Assembly (NCBI GenBank): GCA_030142905.1
Contig: JASJOG010000250.1
Location: forward strand, 248,001-312,000
Direction: 5' to 3'
Source: Heliopora coerulea
Taxonomy: Eukaryota > Cnidaria > Anthozoa > Scleralcyonacea > Helioporidae
Length of the DNA stretch: 64,000 nt
The translations under genes were made by a program, and so were the position numbers. This document shows, piece by piece, positions 33,251 through 45,200 of the stretch. The notes beneath the pieces are model-generated. The model made no database searches, had not been told where the DNA came from, and saw only the letters and a program-made list of their open reading frames with translations. Within the stretch, counting starts at the first letter, position 1. The number at the start of each line of letters is the position of its first letter.

Positions 33251-35319
33251 TTGAAATTACTTCTTTGTAGATCCATACTGGACTTTGTATAATTACACAG
33301 TAGGAGAATAAAAAATATAAATGAACACTTGGCATAAGCTTCGTAAGTGACAGTTTGGTAAAGACCATGACTGATTCCTCTTTATTTATAGCAATGAACG
33401 CTAATAAATCCAATTTCACTAAAGAAAAGTATCTTGAATCAGCAACGATATTTGTTTGTAAGAAAACAAATTATCTTAAATCAAGAAATGTTTATTAAAA
33501 TAAAAAAGTCATTTTGGCTTATTAAAAGTAATATATCTTAAAATAAAAAAATTATAATTTTAATATGCAAGACAGTCTCAGAGTTTTAATGAACAGATAT
33601 TTCTTAAAATGCAAATAAAACATTTGAAAGTCAAACGAAGTTGGTTGTCCTCCATTTTGCGAAAAACAAAGTATCGTGATTAGAGAAATTCAATCAGTGA
33701 TACAGAAATCGATGACTGCGAAATTAAGCGTGCCATTTCTTGCGTGTCTCAGTTTTACCGCGTGTTTCACGCAATAGTTGTTGGAGCATAGTCCTGTGAT
33801 GCACCGCGTTGTCACCATGAACGACACGCGGTATATTCGAAGTTCTAATCACATAGAATAGGAAGGCTTGGAAATACAAGTAACAGAATTATTTCAAGCG
33901 CTCAGAAGTTACAGTTAACCATGGATTCACGAAGAAAACTTTTTGTCTCAAGTGATCAGTGCATATGTGACCAAAGGTCGTGCCATTGTCGCAGGTAAAC
34001 AGAGTGATTTCTCAACAGCTATCAGACAGCATTCGTATAATAGCTAGCGACAGTAATAACAGTATAAAAGTAAAGAGCCGTTTAAGCATTCATTTGCATG
34101 CTTGACCTTTCATACACATATTTATGAAGTCATGTCTATTTTACTGAACATGATAGGTAGTTGAGGAGGTTTGGAGGAATCCACAAATCTTTGTGTGGTG
34201 AGGTTGATAGAGGAAACAGATAGTCTTGTTAATTTCAGAATTGACTCCAAAGAAATAAATCCTCCATAAAGTCCAAAACTTGGTAAATAACTCAATTTTG
34301 AATATCATATACTAATTCATATTCTAATTGTATTGATATTGATCAAGTTAAATTGTTTGAAATTTGGTTTAATTCACTTGGATAAAGTTTTGGTGATTAA
34401 TATGTAATACTGTGTATGTCACCAGATAGTACGGTGATTAAACTGTCTCACTGTCACTTAGCAAGCCCATTTCAGTTTAGTTGTCAACTTGGGTGCTTAA
34501 ATGCTGTATTTTCAAGACAGATGATGTCAAATAGGCTAATGTAGATGATACATGAAAATTGAAGTTCAGAAATTAAATACAAATTGGTAAACTATATACA
34601 GAAGACAACTTGAAATTATTGACTGACAGAAGACATTCTGCAGCTTTTATGAAGTATAAGTTCTTAATTTGTATTTGAACTAAAGAAGACAAGCCAACAC
34701 AATATTGTGGTATCTACTGTGAATTCTTGTCCTTACCTTGCATATTCATTGCTTCTTCTACATCAACATGAGTTCAAGTACTTATTATTAATTGTTAACT
34801 GTATTGTCTTTTAATCATTTTTTCTTTATATTTCAAGCATCAAGGTATCTGTCATCAGAAGTAAGTTGAGAACCTGCCAGTTGTTTTGGAGGATAAAGAA
34901 AGTTGTTATGTGGTCCTGGTACTTGGAAAAACAACCTTATTTACCAGTGATTGGACACTTAGCTGTTCACTGGAGTACTATTGTTTCTTTTTGGACTGTG
35001 GTTATCTTACACATTCTGAAGTTGGTATGAACATCTTACTGTACATTGTGTTTTAATGGTTGCAATGATTCTTAACAACTAACTGCTGCATTTAATGGAT
35101 ATTTTCTATATATGTTTTAAAAAGTGAAAAAACAATACAGATGTTATATATAATATATGTGAACCTTGAGTACAATGTCTTTTCTTTTAATGCCATTTTA
35201 TTTTAATTATATTGGCTCAACAGTCTTAAAATCAGTTATTAGGAAATGAGCTATACTGGTATTCTTTTGTCTATTTTTTTGGCCTTGTATAGTATTGGTA
35301 TTGGACTTTTTTTAAAGTT
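33251..35319. other. No recognisable gene
   Basis: AT-rich sequence; no domains or splice-supported frames recognised. Confidence 0.5.
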
Positions 35320-35745
35320 ATCAAAGCTTACATTTTACCCCTGTGGCCATGAAATACTGGGTTGGGATCCTGCGGGGTATAGGTATTTCCCATGGGTGGC
35401 CCTTTGGCAAGGTCTAGTACCCATTTAGCCACCCGTACCAGGGTTACGGTGAATCCATGGTCTTGCAGTGTAGGGGATTGGGAAATTAGGCGGAGGAACT
35501 CCAACGAGTCAACAGTTCATTTTACTAAGATGCTCAGCGGAGGAATCTTGTCAGTAGGATTAATGGTCAGGATCAACTAATTCAGTGAATTACTGCAAGT
35601 TGGTGTCAGGAAGGGCATCCAGCCTGCAAAATATTGCTTCAACCTTTTAATCTCCTGTATTTATTATGATTGAAGTGGAGAAAGAAAATACAGGCACCCT
35701 GACCTAGCAACCAAGCTGGAATAGGGAGAAGATAATCAATCAATC
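35320..35745 (+). mobile_element. RTE-like LINE or SINE 3' tail
   Basis: The stretch contains ggtgtcaggaagggcatcca gcctgcaaaatattgc, then ctgacctagcaaccaagctg gaataggga, and ends in an atcaatcaatca-type microsatellite. This order is typical of the 3' end of RTE-type LINEs and SINEs that share their tail. No reverse transcriptase is left upstream, so this is a 5'-truncated copy. The family assignment is from memory of the tail motif. Confidence 0.55.
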
Positions 35746-35923
35746 AAAGCTTAAGTTTCAAAGTTATTATTCCAGCTTCAATGTCTTAATAAAATATTGT
35801 ATAGTTTTTATGAGAACTGGGATGAAATTACTCCAAATGAAAAATGTTGATGGTGTGAAATTTTTCAGAGTTAGAGTCAAAACCTAAGTTATGCAAAGGC
35901 CTAAAATAGAACAAAAATAAGAT

Positions 35924-36205
35924 ATGTATATGTATGTATGTGTATGTATGTGTATGTATGTATGTATGTATGTATGTATGTATGTATGTGTATGTATGTA
36001 TGTGTATGTATGTATGTGTATGTCTGTATGTGTATGTATGTATGTGTATGTATGTATGTGTATGTCTGTATGTGTATGTCTGTATGTGTATGTATGTATG
36101 TGTATGTCTGTATGTGTATGTCTGTATGTGTATGCCTGTATGTGTATGTCTGTATGTGTATGTATGTATGTGTATGTCTGTATGTGTATGTATGTATGTG
36201 TATGA
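35924..36205. repeat. (TATG)n / TGTATG microsatellite, about 280 bp
   Basis: Uninterrupted tatg, tgta and tgtctgtatg repeats. All frames stay open because the repeat lacks stops, giving long artificial Tyr/Val/Cys/Met frames on the plus strand and His/Thr/Tyr frames on the minus strand. None is a gene. Confidence 0.97.
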
Positions 36206-36717
36206 GTGTACCCTCTTACAGCAAAGTAGTACACTTCTACTTTGAGCTAGTGAAGACCATCTTATCCTATTGCTGTGAACTAACAAGATTTAAGAGTGTG
36301 TTACATGAATTACCAGTAAATTCAGTAAAATCTAGGCAAGACTTATACTGAATGAAAATTTATTTAGACTTGTGTATAATTTTTGTATTCAGAGATTTGG
36401 TGTTGGTTCAAGTACAATAAAGTTTTGTTACTGTGTACTTGAGTTTTTTCCAAAAGTATTTGATCTGGATTAGTAAAACAAGAAACATAATCTTGAGAAA
36501 AATATTTAAGAAATATTTATTTATTTAAGAAATTTTTCTTCAATATAAAAGTCTTCTTTCTGGCCATAAAGATTTTCTTAAGATATTTTCTTGTAATTTT
36601 CTCCAGAGAAAAATTCCTGAGTTTTAGTAATATTCCGTAAAAGTTGATAGGAAATTCAAGTATTGTATTTTCAACATTCAATAACCTCAGTAAAAGGTTT
36701 GAGTCCGGGTTTTGCAG
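36206..36717. other. No recognisable gene
   Basis: AT-rich; nothing supported. Confidence 0.5.
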
Positions 36718-36949
36718 ATAATATTGTATTTCATTTTTCCAGATTATTGTTTTGTGTTAAGTGTGACGTTTCGATTTCCTGTACGGAGACCACGCATCTT
36801 CAGAGACGTTCATGATGGCAGTTGACGGTAGCTCTGGCACGTGTTCTTTGACCATACAACATTCACGGGGCACACAAACCAACAGTTACTTTACGGAGTG
36901 TTTTGACGAAGGTGAGACTCGAAAATACCAGAATAGAGAAAAGGAGCGA

Positions 36950-37230
36950 TCTATTGAGTAAAATGTTCTGTGCCCAGCCACCTATATCGGAGAAACCGGT
37001 CGAAATCTGAACACCAGGATTACTGAGCAGAAACGCTGCACTGCGTTGGGTGATAAAACCAACAACATAGCAGTCCATCACATGAAAACCAAACATAAGA
37101 TTGCCTGGGAGAATGCGACTTCCCTAGATTTTGCTTCAAACTATGCATGAAATATGCTTTCTTGAAGGTTAGTGCATAAATCTCGAAAAGAACGCAATCA
37201 ATAGTGAATGTTTTCCGCGGATTACCGAAA
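36950..37230 (+). pseudogene. GIY-YIG endonuclease fragment of a Penelope-like element
   Basis: YIGETGRNLNTRITEQKR contains the YIG strand and the Arg of the following helix; HHMKTKHKIAWENA carries the His-rich segment seen in Penelope GIY-YIG domains that follow a C..YIGET motif. The upstream Cys of the first strand is in another frame (near 36970, GTGCCCAGCC). Stops after the fragment show that it is dead. The domain would nick DNA to start target-primed reverse transcription. Confidence 0.72.
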
Positions 37231-37350
37231 ACGTATTCGAGACTTTGGGCGGCGAGCGTTGTTCACCCCACGAGATTTTGAGCAGACAAACAAAACAACA
37301 AAACGCTGCCGTAACGTAAAACTTTCCATCAACTGCTATCATTAACGTCT

Positions 37351-37382
37351 CTGAAGATGGTCTCCGTACAGGAAACCGAAAC
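37351..37382 (+). ncRNA. Hammerhead-ribozyme-like core at a PLE end (candidate)
   Basis: CTGAAGA, then tggtctccgtacaggaaacc, then GAAACGCC: the two conserved core boxes CUGANGA and GAAA flank a hairpin-forming segment. The same arrangement occurs in reverse complement in the left arm of this element (36768-36810). Same reasoning and same caveat as for the motif at 53071-53102. Confidence 0.28.
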
Positions 37383-37433
37383 GCCAGACTTAATACAAAA
37401 CAACAATCTGGATGAACGAAATACAATATTATT

Positions 37434-39384
37434 CAATATGGTAACAGTCTATTCACATTGTGCCGCAAAAATAACACCTTGTAATGAAAAATGTAAAGCT
37501 TGATAATGATCCGTCAATCAAGAGATCAACTTTAAAGTACTCAAATAACATGCCAATTTTTTTACTGAAATTCGAATACACTTGAGTAACTGTGCTTGGC
37601 AGTCTTTGAGCTAGTTTTAAAAGAAAACTTAAATCTCGAACATATTTGACATCACCATGACGTCCTCATAACAAGCTAAAAATCAAAATTTGTAATTTTT
37701 CTTGAAAGGTCATATGGTGCAGATGTCTTTCCCAATTTTCATTTCAAGATCTTTGGAAACACGTGAGCTGTGGTAAAAAGGCACTATCATCTCCAACCCC
37801 GAGAAGTCTGAAAATGCCCAATCAGAATGAGGTTAATTCAAGGAAGTCAGGTAAAAACGACGAAATAGCCTCTCCAAGTCAGACCATATTCTCACTAAAA
37901 AACAACTTAAACCTTAACTAGTGCGAAAAACCAAAATCAAGGTATATTCCGGCAATAATGTTAAAGAAATGTTTTAAATCTACCAGTACTTTTTCTAAGT
38001 GTTAGTCGTTAATTTAACCAATTGTAACGTTTGATATAACGGAGCAAATCAAACCAAAAGAACGATGGAAACGAAATAATGCAGCAGATTAACTGATATT
38101 AATTCGACTAACATTACCAGGATTTTTGATTCATGTCCAGACGTGGAATCAAACATGCCTGATCCGTTGTGCGATATTTATCCATGGAAGGAGTATCATT
38201 CCGTATGGCTTATAGTTACATCATGAGTCCCCTAGGGATTCAAAATTTGTCCCTTTTTTTTTCATTATGTTTAGTGATGACTTGCCAGATGTTGTATTTT
38301 GCTGTGAATATTGCTCTGCATGAAGAGGATTCCAAACTGGTTAAGTTTTGGGATGTCAGGTTCGATTTGCAACCTGAATTGAACTGTGTTTGCCGCTGTA
38401 ATGTCAAATACGACAGATGCCCTGCAATACAGATACATGTAAGCCTACGTTAACGTCTTGTAAAAAAGCGAGAGATGACCGATTCTATGTGGACCTGAAA
38501 ACACTTGAATATGTTAGAACAATGCAATAATTAAAGATCCCGGGATTATGGCGTCGAGTTAAATTGGTGCTAGGATATCTCAAATATTACCTCAATTCGC
38601 AGATAGAACGTCTTGGCCTGATCAAACGAACATGCAGACATAAAAGATGTTGGCTCAAACTCATTGGTTTTATGCCTATTAGAGTATTTCGTGCAGCTTT
38701 TGTAACCGTCCTGAAATACGTAACCATGATCCACAATTCCACATCGTCAATTTGTACATTGTTGAGCCACCAAGTTTGTATTGAACTATCCCAAAGACAT
38801 GAGTTATAATCAGAGACTAAACTAAATTGAACTAAATTTACTTCTACTTGAGTATCGTAGATAATGAAATGTTTGAGTTAGTTATTTTCTCTAAATTTCA
38901 ACTTGGTCATCTTAATTTAGACTTAACTCCCACACACTTGCTCCATGTAACGTTAATAAACAATTATTGGATGGGGCTGAACATGATATTAAGAATTATC
39001 CGGACCCATTGATATTATGCGTTAGCTGAATCCAATGATTGTTTTATTATATATTCGAAAACAGCAATAGATGCAAGGAAAGATTTGCAGTAAAAAGACT
39101 CGTGCGATTAACTTTCCGAATTGCTGCAGGCCATTTTTGCTGTTTCGTAATTTTCTCGGCCTTGAGGTGGTTACGTCATCAGCGTCCAACAATTTTTTTT
39201 TCGACAGCTCCGTCGCATAATTCACGATATTTGGCGGAAATGATGTCACGGCTTCCGGACATTGAGAACTAACTAGTGAATGTCGACTAAGAAGAAACAA
39301 GAATGAAGAGTGAATGTATAATAATCTGGTTTAATATCATCATTAACATGTCGTGGCTGCCACATTAATGAGGCACATATGTCG
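37434..39384. other. No firm gene
   Basis: A 94-codon plus frame (38169-38453) has a hydrophobic segment followed by CVCRCNVKYDRC, but nothing confirms it as an exon. Otherwise nothing supported. Confidence 0.4.
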
Positions 39385-39430
39385 GACCTACACCTAGCTC
39401 AATGGTTAGAGCGTCTCAGCGGTCATCAGA
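39385..39430 (+). repeat. 5' half of a tRNA-like SINE unit
   Basis: cctagctcaatggttagagc gtctcagcggtcatcagaag matches the A-box half of the tRNA-like units at 24.8 and 25.1 kb. The B-box half is absent; instead the sequence passes into a body (39470-39530) similar to 21590-21650. Confidence 0.55.
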
Positions 39431-39769
39431 AGTCGTTTTTGTGAGGTTAAGCTTGACTGACATCCATACAGGTATATCGTCCGTGATATCACCAAGCTCC
39501 CGCGTCCCTGATAGCTCCCGCGTGCAGATGGTTTGTAACATTCATCTAAATTCAATCAGCACTAAGTTCATGACGTATATCTGTATTGATTACACGTTGT
39601 AAAAACAACGCAATCTCGCCGTTTGTGTTTTTTGATCTGTTAATGTTTTTAAGTACTGGGTCCAAATATATCGTGATTTTGTTTCGAAGAAAGAATACAA
39701 AGCGGAGCTCAGAAGATGTATCTTATAAACAAAAAATGTTGAATATTTTATTAATTTTTGCTATTCCAG

Positions 39770-39850
39770 GATCGTCATCGATGGCTGGGATGGAACTACC
39801 AAATCATACTGATGGCAAATCAAATTCAGGAAGTCCTGGATTAAACAAAG
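39770..39850 (+). CDS. Candidate 81-bp symmetric exon, Ser/Asn/Gly-rich
   Basis: A tttttgctattccag acceptor precedes and a GTAGGT donor follows an 81-base frame coding SSSMAGMELPNHTDGKSNSG SPGLNK. It enters and leaves in phase 1, the usual phase for exons of extracellular modules or stalks. The composition suggests a flexible linker. No neighbouring exon of the same gene was found. Confidence 0.33.
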
Positions 39851-40850
39851 GTAGGTCTAAACGTGTAAATGCGGTCTTACATTGTAAAAAGACTTTTTTT
39901 TTACCAAGGAAAGGCCGAGTTTAAAGGATTCAAGCCAAACCTGGTCCTGTTCAAGTTGGAACACTATTAGCGCACTGTTGCCTTCGCGACTTTAATAGAT
40001 CTTTGGTATCATTCCACCATATTACGTCTGTCAAGTATTATTCGAATTGTTTATTCTGTTATGAGGATTAACATGCGAGCATCTAGACCACGCTGGGAAA
40101 CAGGCATGAAGAGAGGAAATTAGGAAATTAAATCTAAAATAAAGAACCTGCACCAGGACCGTGAAAGCGAACAAAAACCCTCGACCCGTGATACACGAAA
40201 GTAATGTTACTATACCAGTGCGAATTGAAGATTTGCAGATTTCTGAGATTGCGAAGTCTCCAATGCCATTTATGTTAGTGTCGTCATGCATTGCTTCTAC
40301 CCACCGATTGGCTGTTTAGGCCAGTACAATTAACATTCCTTTCTGCATCGTTTCATCTTGGTGAATAGCTAACCACCTTCTCAATTTTGGCGCAATCGTC
40401 CGCTTGTGGAAGCACTTGAGATGGTTTTCGAATTTTTCGAACCAAAAGGTGATTAGCTGATCATGGGAAACGAAAGTTGCCCTTAGGAAAGTTGCCAATC
40501 ACACAGAGGAGCGATACGTGACGACACTAAGGGTAGCCGTGCACTAGACTAGGAAATGTATAAGACCATGAAGTTTTGTAACTGAGATGTTACCGGAATA
40601 TATCAATACCCGACATTAGACTGGAAGGGGGAAAGGGACATAAATTGCTTTTAAAACATTATTTAGTAAAATAACATAACATTTTGTTAAATCTGACTTT
40701 TGTTGCAAGTCCTGCAACATCGTGAGAGTTATTTGTACGAAAACACAGTTAGTCTAAAGATATTATACCAGGGGTCCTCAAATACTTTTTTTCGGGGGCC
40801 AAACAAAATTGATAAGTGAGTTATGAAGGCCAGAGTCATTCCCCAACCAT
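39851..40850. other. No recognisable gene
   Basis: Nothing supported on either strand. Confidence 0.5.
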
Positions 40851-40975
<125 letters not shown>

Positions 40976-41176
40976 CTTTATTTAAACACGCTGACCTCGT
41001 CAACTGAAACTGATTTCCACGAGGGGCGTGTGAGGTAGAAGTATACAGCAAATATGAAAAGTTTTTAAAAGCTATTTACAAAATGTAAGATATAGTATAA
41101 AAATATTGTATGAAGTATTAAGATATAAGATGTAATATACGAGGTAATAATGTATTTACAGATGCATATATTTGCT

Positions 41177-42130
41177 TTAATTATCAATGTGAGCAGCGAT
41201 TTTCGTTCGAAAGGAAGAAAGGGATTTGCTCTCTTTTATTTCCTTAGGAATAGAATTCCAAAGGAATGATCCATCGTACATAAAACTTTTTTTCAAATTA
41301 TTAGTACGCGGTTTCGCTAAACAAAGACTACTTGAAATGTTTCGAAGATTATAAGTAGTCATCTCACTTTTATGGGTGAATAAGTTGGTGAGTGATTGAA
41401 GGCCAATGTTATTTAATAATTTATACATCATTTTTGCCTTGGCTATCTTCCTTTCTGCTTTAAGTGTCTTCCAGCCCAATGCTTGCAATGCTACAGAATG
41501 ATCTGTGTCATTGCTCATATTCATAATAATTCGAGCCGATCTATTTTGGAGTTTTTGAAGTCGCTTTGATTGTGTTTCACTGAACTCATCCCAAACTTCA
41601 CAGCAGTAATTGAAGTATGGGCGAACAATAGCATTATAAACGGAAAGAAGTGTTTGCCTATCAACAAAATCCTTTAATCGTCTAAGTGCAGAAATTCCTG
41701 ATGTTATTTTCTTGCAAATATTTTCAGTGTTACTCTTCCACGACAAATACTGGTCGACTGTCACTCCAAGAGTTTTGCACTCGTGCACTTGTTTAATTTG
41801 TTTGTTTTCAGTTTCCACATTTGGTTGCAAGTTTGAAATACTTTTAATCATTTGTTTTAAGCCAATTAATATAAATTCAGTTTTGGCGACATTTAGACTA
41901 AGTTTATTGGCAATTAGCCATTTTCTAAGGTTTTCTAAATCAGAATTCACTGCAGCTTCAAGACTAGTTATCGAGTCCCCAGAGGCTGTTAGGTTTGCGT
42001 CATCAGCAAATAACCTAGGTTTTGTTTTAGATAGACATTGGGGCAAATCATTTATGTACAATAAAAAGAATAGTGACCCTAATATAGAGCCTTGTGGCAC
42101 ACCACATCTAATCATTTTTTCTGATGACAA
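41177..42130 (-). pseudogene. LINE-C reverse transcriptase, C-terminal part
   Basis: Encodes RCGVPQGSILGSLFFLLYIN, then PRLFADDANLTA (the xxDD motif with FADD), NLRKWLIANKLSLNVAKTEF, ECKTLGVTVDQYLSWKSNTE, IVRPYFNYCCEVWDEFSETQ, KLQNRSARIIM, MTTYNLRN and GSFLWNSIPKEIKESKSLSS, ending with a stop at 41177. All RT motifs from box B onward are present. It overlaps the preceding frame by about 23 bases, which marks a single frameshift. Confidence 0.9.
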
Positions 42131-43256
42131 AAACCCATTTATTTGGCATTTCTGACTTCGATTTGAGAGATGAGTTGAGCAAAGATAAAGCCTGGCCTTT
42201 TACACCGTACAGCTCCAATTTTCTCAATAAAATTTGGTGATCAACTGTATCGAATGCTTTTTTTAAGTCAATTAGGACAACCAGGTTAAACATTTTTCTG
42301 TCTAAATTCACATACCAGTCATTTGTACAATCCAATAATGCTGTAGTTGTAGAATGAAACTTTCGAAAACCAAATTGACTATCACTTAAAAGTCTAAATT
42401 TGAATAAGTAACTGTACAGTTGATCATACAGAATTTTTTCCATGATTTTACTAATGGCTGGCAGGACAGAAATTGGTCTGTAATTTCTTGCTACACTTCG
42501 TAGGCCATTTTTGTATAGAGGTATTACTCTAGCCGTTTTCCATTCATCAGGGAATGAGGACACAGTTATGGCGTGATTAAAAATATGTGTCAGTGAATCT
42601 GAAATAGCAGGTGAAGCAATCTTAATAATTTTACAAGAAATCTTGTCGACACCTGGGGCTTTGTTGCTTGAAAGACCAGTCATAAGTTGATAGACGTTAT
42701 TGACCGTGACTGGCTGGAATGCAGTGAATTCTGATTCGGCATTTTTGACATAAGTTTCAAAGTTGAAATTTAAAGTATCAATTTGGCTAGCTAAATTTAG
42801 GCCAATATTTGAAAAATAATCATTAAAACCCTCTGCAATATCTTTAGGGTTAGTTAAATTATTTTCACCAAGTTTTAGCTCATTTACAATTGTTGGTTTG
42901 TTTTGTCTTCCCAATAAACTGTTTATGGTTCTCCAAGCCTCCTTGGGATTGGACTTATCACCAGCAATTTTCGTGGAATAGTAATTTTTCTTGGCATTTC
43001 TTAGTTCTATATTTACTTTATTCCTGGTTCTTTGGTAATTTAACCAATCATTTTTGAGGCCTGTAATAATGGCTTTCCTTTTAAGCTTATCCCTGGTATT
43101 AATAAGTTCTTTTATGGAACTTGTAATCCAAGGGACTCGTCTTGTTCTAATCTTTTTGTGTTGACAGGGTGCATGTTTATCTAAGACTTCTAAGAATAGC
43201 ATTTTCCAAATTTCCCATTGGAAGTCAGGTGAGGACATTTTATGAATGTGGCACAT
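42108..43256 (-). pseudogene. LINE-C linker and reverse transcriptase, N-terminal part
   Basis: This 382-codon frame encodes KHAPCQHKKIRTRRVPWITS, SIKELINTRDKLKRKAI, RNAKKNYYSTKIAGDKSN, then SNKAPGVDKISCKIIKIASP, FPDEWKTARVIPLYKNGLRS, NYRPISVLPAISKIMEKILY, SQFGFRKFHSTTTALLD and VVLIDLKKAFDTVDHQILL (first catalytic Asp). The frame leaves the RT near 42130 by a small indel and the next motif continues in the following frame. Product: RT of a non-LTR retrotransposon, now interrupted. Confidence 0.88.
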
Positions 43257-43292
43257 CTATATGCTCGAAAATAGCACTCTCAGAAAGCCATA

Positions 43293-43337
43293 GCAGAGGT
43301 TTATACATTGTAGTTACTATAATGTATAAATCTCTGC
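43293..43337. repeat. Hairpin, 45 bp, next to LINE-C
   Basis: gcagaggtttatacatt and aatgtataaatctctgc pair with one mismatch around an 11-base loop. A second inverted repeat, ggccagatcaa...ttgatctggcc, lies at about 43413-43457. Confidence 0.7.
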
Positions 43338-44142
43338 TGATGGTCTTTACGCAGTCAGAAAAACATTAACAAATAGTCATCACATGCACAGCAACTGAAA
43401 TCGTGTGTGGGCCAGATCAAAATGGCCCATATAAATCATCTGATTGATCTGGCCCCTGATATAAATCATCTGGTGTTAGCCAGAGTGCAATAACAGACGA
43501 TAGATCCTGTCGAAAAAGAGGAAATTAATCGACGATAAATGTTGTGAATGATGAACTCATTGTCTGCGTCGTATGTGATTGTTGAGATTTGCTTCTCAAC
43601 ATTTAAGGGGCAAGCCTCTGGAATATTTAATGTTTATACTTGTTCTTTACGTTGTGTTCTAGGCTTAGGGAAAGCTTCTGATTGGTTAAGATTTCAACTC
43701 TCTATTTTGGCAGTTAACCGCCTTCCTGGCTTTTAGAGCAACTTTAATACTATGTGCCGGCGCTGGTCATGCGTTCAATACTACGAAGAAGCAAAAGTTA
43801 AATCAAAGTAACCTGCCAAAAGCCGAGAAAACGAGGTACTGCGAAAACTAGTACTGCTTTCCCCAACTTCCATTTTTGGTAGAGTGCAACCTTATTTTCT
43901 CTGCTTCGTTCAGAACCTTAACTGCCCATGCATTCAACGTGTAAATGTACACTTTCGTCTTGTAAATTACCCTTTCACACCAGTTTCGTGTAATTTTGCA
44001 CTTATTAAGTGTTCGCTGAACAGCACAAAATTTAGAGTGTACAGCACTCTATGTTTGACATTGTTTTGGTATCACGTTCAGTGAAGCACTGGCAGTTAAT
44101 GAATTATTTTGCTTTTGATTTCATCAGAACTGCAAAAAGTGA
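43338..44142. other. No recognisable gene
   Basis: Apart from the second inverted repeat, nothing is supported. A GTGTAA/TGTAAA-rich stretch at 43940-44050 is reminiscent of, but not clearly homologous to, the repeat at 32.9 kb. Confidence 0.4.
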
Positions 44143-44426
44143 CAACAACCGCCATGTCGATTACAAGTAGATGAATTTGCAAAAGTATCTCAAAGAATTC
44201 CCCATAGATTGAGGGAATTAGTCTGCCAGACAAAGCGATTCGAACCTTATGAAACTGAAGGTATCCGTTGTTCCCTACCTGGTGAGGGTGAAACATATAA
44301 GGCGCTGACCATGCTTACCCGATATATGACGAAAAGGGACGAACTAGGAAAGAGCTGGCTGGTGCTCTTAAGGAGGTTGGCCAGGACAACCTATTAGAGG
44401 AAGTGCTGTGCAGAGAATACGACTAG
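44143..44426 (+). pseudogene. Death-domain-like exon fragment
   Basis: The plus strand reads LQVDEFAKVSQRIPHRLREL, VCQTKRFEPYETEGIRC, GETYKALTMLTRYMTKRDEL and, after a one-base frame change near 44357, ELAGALKEVGQDNLLEEVL, ending at a TAG (44424-44426). The spacing F..V...IP...rEL......e..eieaI......e..yKAL.ML..y......L..ALk.vg..nLlEev is that of a DEATH-fold domain (six helices, about 85 residues). Such domains act in adaptor-type signalling complexes and are numerous in cnidarians. A TGA just upstream in the same frame and the internal frameshift suggest a pseudogene or an exon with a sequence error. No partner exons were identified. Confidence 0.5.
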
Positions 44427-44984
44427 ACCTGTGAAACTGTGAACTTAACTGTAAAATTAGTGTTTTGAAAAAAGATTGTTGGATGTGATATGCCATATAA
44501 ACAAATCTTTCTGAAAATTTTTCTGAAAATTTCTAATGTTCCCACATGCATTTGGTTTCTTTTGGTTTTGAAAGGTCCAATAAAACGTTGCTTTATTTTG
44601 CTATGAAGTCATACTGTTTGAAGTTAATGAATCCATGAAACCTGCCATCTGGAAGTCCGCACTAGGTGATAACCAAACTTTGTGACGTATGGTCAAGAAA
44701 GAAGAGCAATATAGAGTACATAATTTACAACTAAGGAGAACTGAGCGATAGTTTTTTGCAATCAGGAAAATAATGCACCATATCTTTTATTATGTGGTAT
44801 TTTTAGCACTTAGCTAAAATACGGCTTCTTCCGGTTATCCGTGACTAGGTACCCCCATCCAGTTTACAAAGCAATGTGACCTATTTAATTATTCAGAATG
44901 TTACGCACAAATGGTATGCCAAAAATCTTGCGCCAGAAAACATGAAGTTAAAAAAGAACCTTAGATAGTATCGATGATCATAAT
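44427..44984. other. No recognisable gene
   Basis: Nothing supported. Confidence 0.5.
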
Positions 44985-45200
44985 TATGTAGTTCAGTATG
45001 ACCATAATTGATGAGAAGGGTTTCCATGCAGTTAAAACTATAACAATTTATCAAGAAAATAGTGTCATACACGGGCTCAGTATGGCCATAATCGATTAAG
45101 ACGGTTTCCATACTGGCCGAAGACGAAGCTGTCTTGTACTTCTTCAACACTGATAAAAATTGTAACGATTTATCAAGAAAATAGCGTCGTATGCGGGGTT
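44985..45200. repeat. Two-copy tandem duplication
   Basis: ctcagtatg.ccataat.gat through ggtttccat and then aacnatttatcaagaaaata g.gtc.ta..cggg occurs at about 44992-45073 and again at 45075-45200. The second copy has about 40 extra bases (actggccgaagacgaagctg and following). Confidence 0.75.

Larger units (their letters stand above)
36718..37433 (+). mobile_element. Penelope-derived element with ~110-bp terminal inverted repeats
   Basis: The left arm (36718-36828) and right arm (37325-37433) are reverse complements with about 90% identity by eye: ataatattgtatttc..., cagatt.ttgttttgt.ttaag, tgtacggagacca.cttcagagacgtt, atgat.gcagttga. Between them the plus strand encodes a GIY-YIG fragment, YIGETGRNLNTRITEQKRCT, ALGDKTNNIAVHHMKTKHKI and AWENATSLDF (36985-37140), then LEKNAINSE-like sequence in a shifted frame. 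This is the endonuclease of a Penelope-like element. The reverse transcriptase is absent, so the unit is non-autonomous. Confidence 0.78.

Noticed and set aside
35828..36351. Overlapping open frames of 93-152 codons on both strands, rich in Tyr/Val/Cys/Met or His/Thr/Tyr
   Set aside because: They are read through the TATG-type microsatellite, which contains no stops in any frame.
38169..38453. 94-codon plus-strand frame with hydrophobic stretch and CVCRCNVKYDRC
   Set aside because: Could be a secreted Cys-rich exon, but acceptor, donor and partner exons could not be fixed, and no family was recognised.
41712..42155. 147-codon plus-strand frame
   Set aside because: Antisense shadow of the LINE-C reverse transcriptase.
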